Source: Gautieria morchelliformis (lineage: Eukaryota > Basidiomycota > Agaricomycetes > Gomphales > Gomphaceae). From it: 64,000 bases of DNA. Below, in pieces: positions 36,301-46,140 of this stretch. Where the stretch lies: positions 62,001-126,000 of the forward strand of contig WHVA01000097.1 of the NCBI GenBank assembly GCA_015179125.1, written 5' to 3'. The position numbers were made by a program, and so were the translations under genes. Position 1 is the first letter of the stretch; each line of letters begins with the position of its first letter. Below the pieces are notes generated by a model that ran no database searches, had not been told where the DNA came from, and saw only the letters and a list, made by a program, of their open reading frames with translations.

Positions 36301-37224
36301 CACCCCCAAACTGATGGACAGACTGAAAGGGTTAATCAGGAGATTGAGCAATACCTTCGACTATTCATCAACCAGCGTCAGGATGATTGGTTTGAATGGA
36401 TATCCTTGGCCGAGTTTGCCTATAACAACCGAATCCATGCCTCAACCCAGACTACACCCTTCATGTTGGACAGTGGCCAACATCCAAGGCTGGGACTGGA
36501 ACCAGTCCGGGAAACTCGACTCGAGGCCCTGGATGAGTTCACAACGCGGATGGAAGCGGCCACAGGAGAAGCTCGTTCAGCCCTGTCCAAGGCAGCAGAG
36601 GACATGGCACGCTTCTATGACGTGCACCATAAAACAGCCCCAGTTTATAAGCTTGGTGACAAGGTCTGGCTCAATGCACAAAACATCACAACCACTCGCC
36701 CAATGAAGAAGCTAGACCACAAGTGGCTAGGCCCCTACACTGTTAATAAGGTGGTCTCACGAAATGCCTATGGTCTAAATCTTCCTGCATCCTTTGGTCG
36801 CACACATCCAGTGTTCTCTGTCGTCCTGCTTCGGCCATATGAAGATGACCCAATTCTTGAACGTCATGCCCCTCCACCACCCCCCCCTGTCATACAGGAT
36901 GGAGCCGAAGAATATGAAGTTGAAAGGATTCTGGACAGCAGGATGTTCCGTGGAAGGTTGGAGTATCTCGTGCGCTGGAAGGGCTATGGAGCTGCCGACG
37001 ATCTCTGGCTACCAGCGAAAGATGTCTCTGGGGCAAAGCGACTCGTGAAGGAATTTCACCGGCAGAACCCAGAGGCACCTCAGCGTATCTCAGCAGCCAC
37101 ATACATGTCCCTCCCCTTCCAGAGATTTCAGAACTTCACAGAACCTTCCAGGCAAACTCTCTTCGACTGGACAGCAGGCAGAGCGTCTACTCATAATACC
37201 AAGGGTCCAGAACCCCAAAGATAA
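33325..37224 (+). pseudogene. pol: Gypsy pol (PR-RT-RH-IN-chromodomain) with two TGA stops
   Basis: One reading frame covers aspartic protease (LLDSGATG at about 33592), reverse transcriptase (FVKKKDGSLRFVQDYRKLN; FMDD catalytic box at 34711-34722), RNase H (LETDASAYATGAVLSQ) and integrase. The integrase has HHCC finger residues at 35820-35965, SDRGTQF, HPQTDGQTERVNQEIE and GDKVWL. A chromodomain (YEVERILDSR, LEYLVRWKGYG; 36913-37080) follows. The frame is closed only at TGA 33526-33528 and TGA 34201-34203. The second stands where a basic residue before the PWDHAIEL block is usual, fitting CGA to TGA change. From 34270 to 37224 the frame is fully open and could still yield RT-to-chromodomain. 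Confidence 0.92.
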
Positions 37225-37330
37225 GCGATATCGGCCTCCGCCTAACCAATTCATTCCGATAAGCTATATATCCCCTCTCCACCTGTGACCACTCGCTTCC
37301 ACTGCATCGACCCCACCACATCCATCAACC

Positions 37331-37903
37331 ATGTCCTCGCCCACCATTGAGCTTGTTGCCCTCCCCAGCTTCACCCAAAACCTCTCTGACCTGCCAAACA
37401 TGTCACGTGTCGATCCCACCCTCCTGCACTTCTCCGGCTTCTCATCATCCAGAGCAGCCAGTGAAGCCAAGCTACAAAGGATGCTTGACTGCCGTGATCT
37501 CGACGTCGCATGGTGTTCAAAGTGGTCCGTCAGCTCTGAGGACCTCACACCAGCGAAGAGTCAGGCGCCCACTCGCCCTGCACTCGCATTCCTCAGACCC
37601 CGACACAGACGAGAGAACACGTACTACATCGGCGACCCTGTCTTCCTCAACGATGGAACCCCCCCTTGCGGAACCCCCTACACTTTCGAAGGCTGGGTGG
37701 GGCGGCGTTTCCGTAACGTGGCAGGAGAGCGAATACGTCGAGCAAGGTTCCGAGGGCCGCACTTGCCCATGGACCCCAATCCCCCTGAGCTCATCATTGA
37801 CCTACGCTACCAGGAAGGGAGGGGCCAGGAGAGATGGTGGTCCCGCCTGTGGAATACTTGGAAACGATGTCTCGGTGGATGTTGGGGGCTAGGTGGCAGC
37901 TGA
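37331..37903 (+). CDS. Extra ORF between Gypsy pol and 3' LTR
   Basis: A 190-codon open frame starts at ATG 37331 (MSSPTIELVALPSF) and ends just before the polypurine tract. The product is rich in Arg, Pro and Trp, with YIGDPVFLNDGTPPCG in the middle and a tryptophan/arginine-rich C-terminus. No signal peptide or membrane segment is evident, so an envelope-like role is not supported. An overlapping + frame (37347-37892) is a shadow. I do not recognise the family; it may be an accessory gene of this element lineage or captured sequence. Confidence 0.45.
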   Translation: MSSPTIELVALPSFTQNLSDLPNMSRVDPTLLHFSGFSSSRAASEAKLQRMLDCRDLDVAWCSKWSVSSEDLTPAKSQAPTRPALAFLRPRHRRENTYYIGDPVFLNDGTPPCGTPYTFEGWVGRRFRNVAGERIRRARFRGPHLPMDPNPPELIIDLRYQEGRGQERWWSRLWNTWKRCLGGCWGLGGS

Positions 37904-37925
37904 GCTTGTCGGGACGACAAGCATT

Positions 37926-37938
37926 GAGAGGGGGGTGA
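37926..37938 (+). other. Polypurine tract of the Gypsy element
   Basis: GAGAGGGGGGTGA directly abuts the 3' LTR and is the expected plus-strand primer for reverse transcription. A primer-binding site after the 5' LTR could not be matched to a known tRNA by eye. Confidence 0.75.
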
Positions 37939-38276
37939 TGTCAGGGTTCACGTGTTTCCTTCCACAAGTTTCTATTTCCTTCCATGAGTTTCCGTCAGTT
38001 TCCGTCACCTTCCATCACTTTCCATAACCTTCTACAAGTTTCCGTCTCTCCTATTATGTAAGCCTTGCCAGCGCTATAAGACTGTAGCCCGTGTGGTGGC
38101 GTTTCCTCAGCTTGATCTCTGAGGATACCCACTACACAGGCAAGTCCCCATGTATCTATCGTTGGTAGAGTTATAACCTGAGGATACCCACTACACAGTT
38201 GGTCATTGTCCTAGTATCGGCTCTTATCTCCTTGAGTATCTTTGGTTGTGGCTTCGTCATTAGTGTTGCCCTCACA
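37939..38276 (+). repeat. Gypsy 3' LTR
   Basis: It is identical to the 5' LTR except for three fewer decamer units in the TTCCGTCA run and CCATAACC for CCGTAACC. The ends are TG...CA. Confidence 0.95.
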
Positions 38277-38281
38277 GGATG

Positions 38282-39292
38282 CCACTCAGTGGAGAACCCA
38301 CTCCCAGCGTCCACCCTTCAGTCAACCAGGGAGCTCGACGCACGAGTCGTTCGGAAGCCCAAACCAGAACGTGCGGGGAAGGGGAACTTGGGCAGAACAC
38401 CTCAGAAGAAGGGGACACAGAGCCAGACTCCGACAGCGCCGTCTCGTTTAGAAACCTTAAGAGAAGACATTCGGACTCTGACACATCAGATTCGACTGCG
38501 CGAGGCAAGAAACGACCTGACAAAGCTAAATTCTCGTGGCATCAGCGGCAGCGTGATCCCTTTCATGCCACCGCCGACCCAGCCAAAACTCTCTCCCTTA
38601 AAGCGAACCATCTCCGCAACCTCAAAGCTGCAAGGGATGACCTCATCTCCCAGATCGACTGTCCCAACTTCCCCGACAGCTTATGGCTCGACGTACTTGC
38701 CAATCGTTTCATCGACCTCGATCGAGTCTTCTCCGGGCATTTCAGCCTCGAATCCGAGCAAAAGGTCACCAAATCCGTCGGTAACATTGACATCACCCTC
38801 CTCACAGGAGGAGGGTCTCGAGCCCCTTCCACATCCATCGAATCTCACGGAGACTGGTCGATTGCCTTCGCTGCAGCCAAACGAGCCATCCTGTATGTTT
38901 ACCCCCACAGAGCTGAAGAACTCGCAGAGTATGAACAGTACATCATTGGACTCTTTGCGGCTCTCCGACATACAACTTTGCACCAAAGAGTCATCAACCT
39001 GGACAAAGCAATTAGGGTGCGAGTCGCCAAAGACAACCGCCTCTCCCTCATCTCCTTCGGCAAATTCGATGATCTCTCCGCCCGACACCTCATTGGAGAG
39101 AGCTTCCCAATCGCAAGGGAATTCCGTACACCCCGACCTGTTTTCGGCACAGCAGTCCCAGTTTGCCAGCGTTTCAACGCCGGTCGATGCACCTGCGATT
39201 CCTGCAAATACAGACACGTCTGCGCCGCCTGCTCTGGCAAGCACCCCATCCGGGACTGCGCGAACCGGAGGAGAATCGAACCGTCCAAATGA
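38282..39292 (+). pseudogene. Ngaro-like ORF1 (gag-like), right part with zinc finger
   Basis: This is the continuation of the frame cut at 31778. It carries a nuclear-localisation-like basic stretch (ARGKKRPDKAKFSWHQRQR), a helical core (FPDSLWLDVLANRFIDLDRV and AAAKRAILYVYPHRAEEL) and a terminal cysteine-rich finger beginning CQRFNAGRCTCDSCKYRHVC, with a second CAACSGKHPIRDC at 39163-39258. This gag-with-CCCH-finger layout is common in fungal YR elements. The stop at 39290-39292 is followed by pol in an overlapping frame. Confidence 0.8.
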
Positions 39293-40411
39293 GCGCAACT
39301 CCCCGCGCTGGGAGCGACCAAAATGGGCCCGAGGTTTCTTATGGACTGAGCATGCGCCGTCCCACTCGCCTTCAGCAGACTCCACAGAATTCGCCGACCC
39401 GTTCCCAGTAGTCCCAGACAGCGCTCACCGCGACAGCGCTGCAGCTCAAACAATAGCCGCCAATCCGACCTTATTTCCAATAGTCACCCCAATCAATGTC
39501 GACCGTTTCGAATCTCTTCTCTCGTCCCATCCAAACCGACCTCTCGTCCACTCTGTCTGCAGGAGTCTTCGCGAAGGAGTATGGCCATTTGCCGTCTTAG
39601 ACGAAACTGCCCCAGAAACATTCGATTTCTCTGACCGCGACGTCTCTGCAGAAGGCTTAGCTTTCCTCCGCGAGCAGCGAGATATCGAAATAGCTTCCGG
39701 TCGCTACTCTCCTGCATTTGGCTCGGACCTTCTGCCTGGCATGTACAGCTCACCTCTTGGTGTCGCTCCCAAGCCTCACTCGGACAAATTCCGTCTGATT
39801 AATGATCTCAGCGCTGGTCCCCACGCTCCCAACTCCTGGATTGCGCGCGATGACTCGTGAGTTCATTTTGATAATCTGCAGGATTTTGGTGTCATTCTCC
39901 GCAACCTCCACAAACAGTACAAGCGCGCTCCCGAGTGGCTCTTCAAAGATGATGTCTCGGGAGCCTACCGGCGCTGGCCCGTCCACCCCTTATGGCAACT
40001 TAAGCAAATTGTTACCATTGATGGTCAGCGGCACGTCGATCATTGCATGCAGTTTGGGACGCGCAGCGCTGCCCGTATCTGGTGCACGTTCATGGGCACT
40101 CGTTATCTGGATCGTCATTCATGTCAAACTCATTTCTGATCTGCTCCATTATATGGATGATGCCTGGTCTTGCGACATGGACCCCGCTTTAGTCTCACAG
40201 CTCACGCTTCGTATAACTGCTTGCTCCTCTTCGCTGTACAATTACTCCTCCCGCAGACTTCATCCCTCCGAGTTTTCCACATTCCAGGCGCCAACAACAC
40301 TATCGCCGACGCCGTCTCCCGCGGCCTTTTTCACGTTGCCGCCTCTTTGCACCCCGCGTTGCACATACGCCTTTTTCAACCCCCTCGGGATGCGATGGGG
40401 GCTGCAGCATA
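39293..40411 (+). pseudogene. Ngaro-like RT/RNase H, broken and internally deleted
   Basis: RT begins in the overlapping frame (RWERPKWARGFLWTEHAPSH, then KFRLINDLSAGPHAPNSWI) and hits TGA at 39858-39860. It resumes as FDNLQDFGVILRNLHKQYK and, after a further frame change, shows the RT catalytic box YMDD at 40150-40161. Only about 50 bases later, in another frame, come the RNase H-end motifs SYNCLLLFAV and VFHIPGANNTIADAVSRG (ending near 40330). Several hundred bases of RT thumb and RNase H that normally separate these motifs are absent. This element cannot make its own RT. Confidence 0.8.
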
Positions 40412-41413
40412 ATGCTCCTTCCCACCACGCGGAGCCAGCAACCGTTCCGCATGGCCTGGTCCCGCGAAAAACTCTGGTATGAACACGCCGTTGCGCTCGG
40501 TCATGCCATTGAGCCTTCTACCCGCCTCGCCTACAACTCGCACCTCCAATCTTATTTGTCCTTTTGCAAAATGCATAACTTTCCTGTCGAACCTTCCCCT
40601 GACATCCTTAGCCTCTTTGTCGTTTTCATGTCACACCACATCAAACCTCAATCTGTTTCCACCTACTTATCCGGCATCTGCAATGGCCTGGAACCTCATT
40701 TCCCCAACGTCCGCACCACTCGCTCCACCCTCATCGTCCGCCGTTGCCTCGCAGGAATGCGCAAATCCCGCGGCGCCTCCATTCCGCGCCAAAAACGTGC
40801 ACTCACCCGCGACGACCTTACCGCTCTCCACGCAGCCTACGACTCCCCCTCCCATGACGACCGCCTCTTCCTTGCCATGCTCTTCACCGGTTTCTTTGCT
40901 CTGCTTTGCCTTGGAGAAATGACCGTTCCTGACTCCCCTTCCAAGCACTCCTCTAAGAAAATCGTCTCGCGATGCTCATTACATTTCCTCGCCGACCAGT
41001 TCTCTTTCCACCTGCCCTATCACAAAGCAGACCGCTTCTACCAGTCCAGCATGATAGTTGTTCTTCGCCCATTTCACTTCCCCCTCGACCCTGTTCTTTT
41101 TATGCAGCGCTATATTGCCTCCCGCGATTCGCTTTTTCCCTTCCACCCCGAACTCTGGCTCACCTCCTCCGGCTTCTCCCCCACTTCCTCTTGGTTCCTC
41201 ACACGCCTCCGCCGCATCCTTGGTCACGACGTAGGCGGCCACTCGCTGCGCTCAGGCGGTGCTACAGACCTAGCCCTCGCCGGTGTCCCTGACAACCTTA
41301 TCCAAGGTATGGGACGCTGGTCATCCGACGCCTTCAAGGTATACATTCGCAAGCACCCCGTCATCCTGCACGCCCTCATCCACGGCCGCCCCGCCTCGGA
41401 CCCTCCCTTTTGA
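40412..41413 (+). CDS. Tyrosine recombinase of the Ngaro-like element, first Arg changed to Cys
   Basis: A 333-codon intact frame for a lambda-integrase-type tyrosine recombinase that would insert circular element DNA. The N-terminal SAM-like core-binding part shows STRLAYNSHLQSYLSFCK and STYLSGICNGL. The catalytic part has GHSLRSGGATDLALAG (HxxR), GRWSSDAF and the nucleophile in FKVYIRKHP. The first catalytic arginine expected in LLRLGELT is cysteine here (LLCLGEM, codon TGC at 40907-40909), one C-to-T step from CGC. The true start may be MAWSREKLWYEHA (40454) and not the first Met. The protein is probably inactive although the frame is open. Confidence 0.85.
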   Translation: MLLPTTRSQQPFRMAWSREKLWYEHAVALGHAIEPSTRLAYNSHLQSYLSFCKMHNFPVEPSPDILSLFVVFMSHHIKPQSVSTYLSGICNGLEPHFPNVRTTRSTLIVRRCLAGMRKSRGASIPRQKRALTRDDLTALHAAYDSPSHDDRLFLAMLFTGFFALLCLGEMTVPDSPSKHSSKKIVSRCSLHFLADQFSFHLPYHKADRFYQSSMIVVLRPFHFPLDPVLFMQRYIASRDSLFPFHPELWLTSSGFSPTSSWFLTRLRRILGHDVGGHSLRSGGATDLALAGVPDNLIQGMGRWSSDAFKVYIRKHPVILHALIHGRPASDPPF

Positions 41414-41470
41414 AAAACCTTATCTTCCCCCATTTCTTCCTCATCTTCCGTTCATTCTTGTACCCCTTCT

Positions 41471-41567
41471 ACGTCCGTCGAAAAAGTTTTTCCCACGCGG
41501 CAGCCTCGCTGGCGCCGACCTCCCTTTACCACCCTGCTCTAAGCCCTTTGTGCCGCCCAAGGAATTC
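41471..41567 (+). repeat. Ngaro-like element, repeat B1
   Basis: ACGTCCGTCGAAAAAGTTTT ... CCAAGGAATTC, matching 42152-42251 with a 3-base indel and few changes. It directly precedes repeat A2, as in split-direct-repeat elements. Confidence 0.85.
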
Positions 41568-41568
41568 A

Positions 41569-41987
41569 TCCGTGTTTAAAAAAGTACATCTTTACACAGG
41601 GCGAATTCCGCTCCGGCCTGCTGGCTTAGTCGTCGCACCGACAGTCTTGTTGCACGCGCTCTTGTTCTACCCTTGTCCCTTCTTCTTTCTCTCACTTTAA
41701 CTTAGGGTGCGCTTCACCCTCCGCTGTTACTAATCCGCGTTCCACTGAGCGATGTCTCACTAGCAGGCCTGAGTCCCGCCTTGGCATAGTTGAACCCGCA
41801 TCATGGAGTTCGTCATCGTGTCTCAGCGGGGGGCTCACTCAGGCCTTTATCTGTTTTTGCGCCTTCCCTTGCTCGCTTGCTTTCCACCGCTACCTTCGCA
41901 CAGGTACTTTATCGCTGCTCGCATGCTCCGCGCGCACTGACTTCACACAGCTTAGCCTATTCCGTCGTTCTCCGTCATTATCGTCTC
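41569..41987 (+). repeat. Ngaro-like element, repeat A2
   Basis: Near-identical copy of A1 (30947-31366). After 41987 the two diverge: A1 runs on into ORF1, whereas A2 is followed by 164 unique bases and then B2. Confidence 0.85.
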
Positions 41988-42151
41988 CCCACCCCCCCTC
42001 TCTCTTCGTTCGCATCCCTGTGCGGCACGAAAGCTTTTTCCCCTAGGGTTTTTTAACGCCTCGTGTCGTCATCAGGTACTCCCTCGCATGCTTGTATCTT
42101 ATCCACATTTGCTCTTTTCTTTTGTTCAATTACTTGTACTTGTATTTACAC

Positions 42152-42251
42152 ACGTCCGTCGAAAAAGTTTTTCCCGCGCGGCAGCCTCGCTGGCGGCGCC
42201 GACCTCCCTTTACCACCCTGCTCTAAGCCCTTTGTGCCGCCCAAGGAATTC
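42152..42251 (+). repeat. Ngaro-like element, repeat B2 (right end)
   Basis: Copy of B1 and the right boundary of the element. Similarity stops at GGAATTC. The following sequence (42252-42503) is the 3' flank of the kinase gene and holds no gene. Confidence 0.8.
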
Positions 42252-42503
42252 GCGACATACAACTGCCTCTGATACACGCACGTAATTGTATTTGTGACGG
42301 TATGTAATGCACTAGATGAAACTGTAGATGAAACAGGGCAGGAGACAGAGACAGGATAGTAGTAACAAGGATGCATTGGGATAATGTTCGTGGAATACGA
42401 TGCTGGATATGTGATCTGTAGAGAATTATGTACACCTGCAGAGGTCAGACCAGAATAGAAAGAATAGAAAGAATAAAAGTGGTTCGATGAGATGACGTGG
42501 GGT

Positions 42504-45500
42504 TTATTGGGCCAAGCATCCGGTTCGGGGTGAGTCCGATCCTTTCTTCACCCGTCGTGAGCCCTTCCGTTTGAGATATGGTTCCTGACTTACACCGGCA
42601 TTCATCACAGGCTCACTCGCCATGGACGAGTCGGTGATTCTAGAATCATGATGAAGCTCTGACTCCGCCATGGACACGGAGCGAACCCGAGCACCTGCGT
42701 CTGCAATGCCGCTCGTGTGACTCCCAGTGGCTGTGCTGTGCTTGCTAGACGACTCCTGCTTGCTTGCAACGCTCGCACGCGACCGAGAACGGTCATCGTT
42801 GTTGCTATTCTGAGGCCGCGAGAAGATCTTCGGCTTCGTAACATTGGTATCGTCGTATCTGAAGGCACTGGGAAGACGTATAGGTTCGGACGATTCGGTA
42901 ACGTCGGCTACAAGTCCGTGGGTCTTTGATTTCTTCCTGAAATAAGGACGTGACGAGAATTCTGGAGGCGAGCTTGAAAGGTTGTTGACGGGGTTGGGAG
43001 GTGGGATTTGCTGGCGCACAGCTTCCCGCTGCTTGTCTTGGGAAATTCGGATGACTTGGGAGCGCAAGTCGCATGTCTGGGGTGCTTCAGCCGCACACTT
43101 AGAATGCGCAATAAGGCTGCACTCTGCACAGCGGACTGCGCTCTTCCTAACAGGCTGATCACACACTTCGCATGTTACCGCTACAAAATGTCAATTGTTG
43201 GCAGAGAGCTAACCTCAAAGCGAGTTAGCAACATACCCAGACCGAGCGTCGACTTAACGAATGTATGGGGACGGGGCGGGAATTCCGTTGTCGAACTGAA
43301 ACCATTGCTGGAACGCAGGGAACTGGCCCCGTTCTCCTCCAAGAAGGTGAGATGGCGGACGTCAGACCTCTGGAAATCGGCGCTCACGCGACGGAGAAAT
43401 GGTATGCTGTCTTGAGGCCGAAGCTCCTGGAAAGCACGATAAGACGCCGCAGTTGTCGTAGGTAGCAACAACCTATATACCTTATATAAACCCCACTCGC
43501 TTTTCAGCCAAGGGTGTTCAAAGAGCATTTCCGCATTAGGACGCTGTGCGGGATCCTTGTTGAAGCAACAGGTCAGAAAATCTCGAAGCGGTTCAGAAAG
43601 GCCTTCAGGGATTGGGGGCATAGAGCCCCCACAATACGAAACATGACTAGAGGTCAGGCTTAGTAAGGATCAGCCCTGTGACGTTTGATAGCCTACGCAC
43701 CCGACAGGCGGTTCTGAACGTCAGCATATGGCGGCCGGCCTGTGAGGAGCTCGATGATGGTACACGCAAGGGACCAGATATCTGATGCGGGAGACGCGCC
43801 CCTCAGCTCGATAACTTCTGGCGCCACTGCACACAAATTATGGTTATACAAGGTACGAGAACGAGTTGAAGTCAGATCTCACTCACTCCAATTAGCGGCA
43901 ATATCATTCTTGATCAGTTCCATACCGGGAACGCGAAGGTTCAGGGAAACTCCGAAATCCGAGAGCTTGACATGGCCCGTCTTCGTTGTCAAGATATTCG
44001 CAGCCTTAAGGTCACAATGCACAACCTGAAGAAGAACGGTAAGCCTGATATCCGGCAAGAACACGGCAAGAACACGGCGAGGCGCACTTGGGACGTATGC
44101 AGATAATGTAGACCCTCCAAGACTTTGGTGACATAGCTCGCAACAAGACCCTCATTTAGCTTCCCGAACACCTTAAGAGTCTGAGCCAAGGATCCGTTCT
44201 CCGCGTACCTAGAGAAATTCCGTAAGTCATAGCCCGGTTCGAGACGCGGTGAGAACACACTCGAGAACGATGCTGAGGGTATTTGAGTCCTTCGCCATGC
44301 CCTCGTACTTGACGATGCTTGGGTGCGAGAGTCGCCTCACGATCTCTACTTCATGCGTCAGCTGCGCGACCTCCCTCTCGGATAGCCCCTCAAGACGGAT
44401 CCGCCTCACGGCGGCCATTTTCCCAGTGTTTAAGTTGAGCGCTCGATACACAGACCCAAATTGACCTCGTCCTATGCAGTTCCCGAGTTGCTGAAAGAAA
44501 TCGACGTCAGCACTTTACCCGACCCCTAAACCACTAAGGGCCAATCGTATTTCCTGTGCCTGAGCTGCAAACTCACATAATGCGTCGCAAGCTTTCCCTC
44601 CTCCTTAACAACCAGGCAATTTCGCACCGCACTCCCATCCATACCCCCAATCAAAGACGTCTCCCCCTTAGAAAAGTCATTTGTTCCACCAAGGTTCACC
44701 ATGCCACCGCTCCGAGTTGGATAAGGGGAGCTCATTCGACGACCAGCCCGCTCAGCGGTTGGCGGGAAGGTCGCGGGCGCATTCGCTGCGCCCATGTCCA
44801 GGTCCGCTGCGATAGCGCTCGCCTTTGTGCGCGTGAGTGAAGGAACATCGGTCCCGAGGGACGTGGCGTCCGTCGGCATCGTGCGTATTGACCAGTAGCG
44901 CGTGTTGGTCGACCATCGGTGGTCGAGGAGGCTAGAGTGTGCACTCGTGGTGTCTGTGGCTTTGGAAGAGCTCGCGATGGAGCTGCGTTCACCTACTCGT
45001 TGGGGAGAAAGTGGCACAGTACCATCAACGAACGTCATCGGACCGAATACGTCACCGTCTTCTCCCTGTAGCTCCATGTCCCCTTCCCTGTTGTGTTTCC
45101 GGCTAACCCTACCTTCACCATCCGCAGGACTGGAAGACTTCACATTAAACAAAGCTGAGGGACTCGACTGCTTCCGATGCCTCTGCTTTTGTATTTGTGT
45201 CATCTGCTTCTGCCTCATAATAACTGGAATACTATGGCTCAGTGGACTCAGAACACGCCTGGCGAGTACAGTCGTCTTGGCGGGACTCCTACTCGGGCTC
45301 ACACCACCCGTCGCCAGCACATTTGGCGTCGACGCAGATCCCACGGGGTGCGTGGTGTACACCATGGCAGACGTGCTTCCGACAGCGGCCGAAGACGGGC
45401 TCTTGGTGACAGTACGAGGACCAGGCGAGGGCAAGGGTGGCGTCCCAGGTTTCGCTTCAGCTGTATCTGTCACCACCTCTTCCCCTGCCTTATCGCCCAT

Positions 45501-46061
45501 GGCCCTCTCCCCTGCCAGCCTTTCCAAAGCCATCACACACTTCGCCACTCTTGCTAAGCCCGTGATACCTCCCTCCAAATCGCGCCACTCAAACATCGCA
45601 TCAGGGGGCACGCCGAACGCCATGGCGGCGGCGGCGAACTTCGCGAGGTTCGCGGCACGCGAGGAGGAGGTGACGGAGGGATCAGGGCGGCACACCCAGG
45701 CGAGAGAAACGGCATTTAGGTACCTGGAAGAAGGTCAGTTCCACTGTTTTCTCTATGCCTGTTGTTTGGAACCACAGTAAGACAGAAACACTCACTGGCA
45801 CAACACATACCCATCCTTCAATGCGGCCCCAAACGCCTTTCGCTCCTCATGAACGGTCAACCCACCTGCTCCACCCGATCCTTCCCCCCCTCCACCTGTA
45901 CCACCTGCACTCCTCCATATACTTTCCAACCTTGCCAAGCCATGCATGCGGCCCTCGACCGCATCCCAGGCATCTTTGGAGAGTGTAAGCGGTGGCTTCG
46001 CAAGTGTTCCTGCTGTGCCTGTGGTTCGTGTTCCTGCTGTACCTGATGACGGCGGCAACAT
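42504..46061 (-). CDS. CH domain - Cdc15/Cdc7-type kinase - C1 finger protein, probable pseudokinase
   Basis: Eight exons were placed: 46061-45796, 45723-44577, 44490-44261, 44208-44088, 44025-43887, 43826-43701, 43646-43237 and 43180-42504. They code for about 1038 residues once one missing base is allowed for. Order: calponin-homology domain (about 70-165; [13 protein letters not shown] and [11 protein letters not shown]), a long Ser/Pro-rich linker, a kinase domain from about 470 ([41 protein letters not shown]), then a C1-like finger ([16 protein letters not shown]) and a basic tail. The nearest family is the septation-initiation kinases (S. pombe Cdc7, yeast Cdc15). The ATP-binding lysine of AVK-RIRLEG is Arg ([10 protein letters not shown]), the activation loop reads DIAANWMAPE without the usual GTP, and a one-base loss at the C run 43626-43630 breaks the frame. 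It is a pseudokinase or decaying copy. The start may lie further upstream. Confidence 0.8.
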
Positions 46062-46140
46062 CGCCTTTACAAGGGCCCCAGTCGCGCGGCGGATTATCTG
46101 CCGCTCAGGACTTATAGTGGATATTTGTACCTGGTGAAAC

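Larger units (their letters stand above)
31774..38281 (+). mobile_element. Ty3/Gypsy chromodomain retrotransposon, full length (TSD GGATG)
   Basis: The element spans 31779-38276 (6498 bases), flanked by an exact 5-base duplication GGATG at 31774-31778 and 38277-38281. It has LTRs of 368 and 338 bases, gag, pol in the order PR-RT-RH-IN-chromodomain, an extra small ORF and a polypurine tract. The chromodomain after integrase places it with the chromoviruses, whose integration is steered to modified chromatin. The LTRs differ only by a 30-base expansion and one G/A change, so insertion was recent. Two in-frame TGA codons in pol make this copy defective. Confidence 0.95.
30947..42251 (+). mobile_element. 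Ngaro-like YR retrotransposon with split direct repeats
   Basis: Repeats are arranged A1 (30947-31366), coding region, B1 (41471-41567), A2 (41569-41987), B2 (42152-42251). A1/A2 are about 420 bases and nearly identical, and B1/B2 are about 100 bases. This is the split-direct-repeat layout of the Ngaro/PAT branch of the DIRS order, which integrates by a tyrosine recombinase and leaves no target duplication. The coding order is gag-like ORF, RT/RNase H, tyrosine recombinase. I saw no methyltransferase domain, which favours Ngaro. About 6.5 kb of the span is a later Gypsy insertion. The element is defective: the RT is broken and internally deleted, and a recombinase residue is substituted. Confidence 0.85.

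Noticed and set aside
38681..39480. 234- and 193-codon - strand frames opposite Ngaro-like ORF1
   Set aside because: The + strand frame has a zinc finger and continues across the Gypsy insertion; the - frames have no features.
44902..45780. 292-codon + frame opposite the kinase linker
   Set aside because: Shadow of the Ser/Pro-rich exon on the - strand, which connects in phase to CH and kinase domains.
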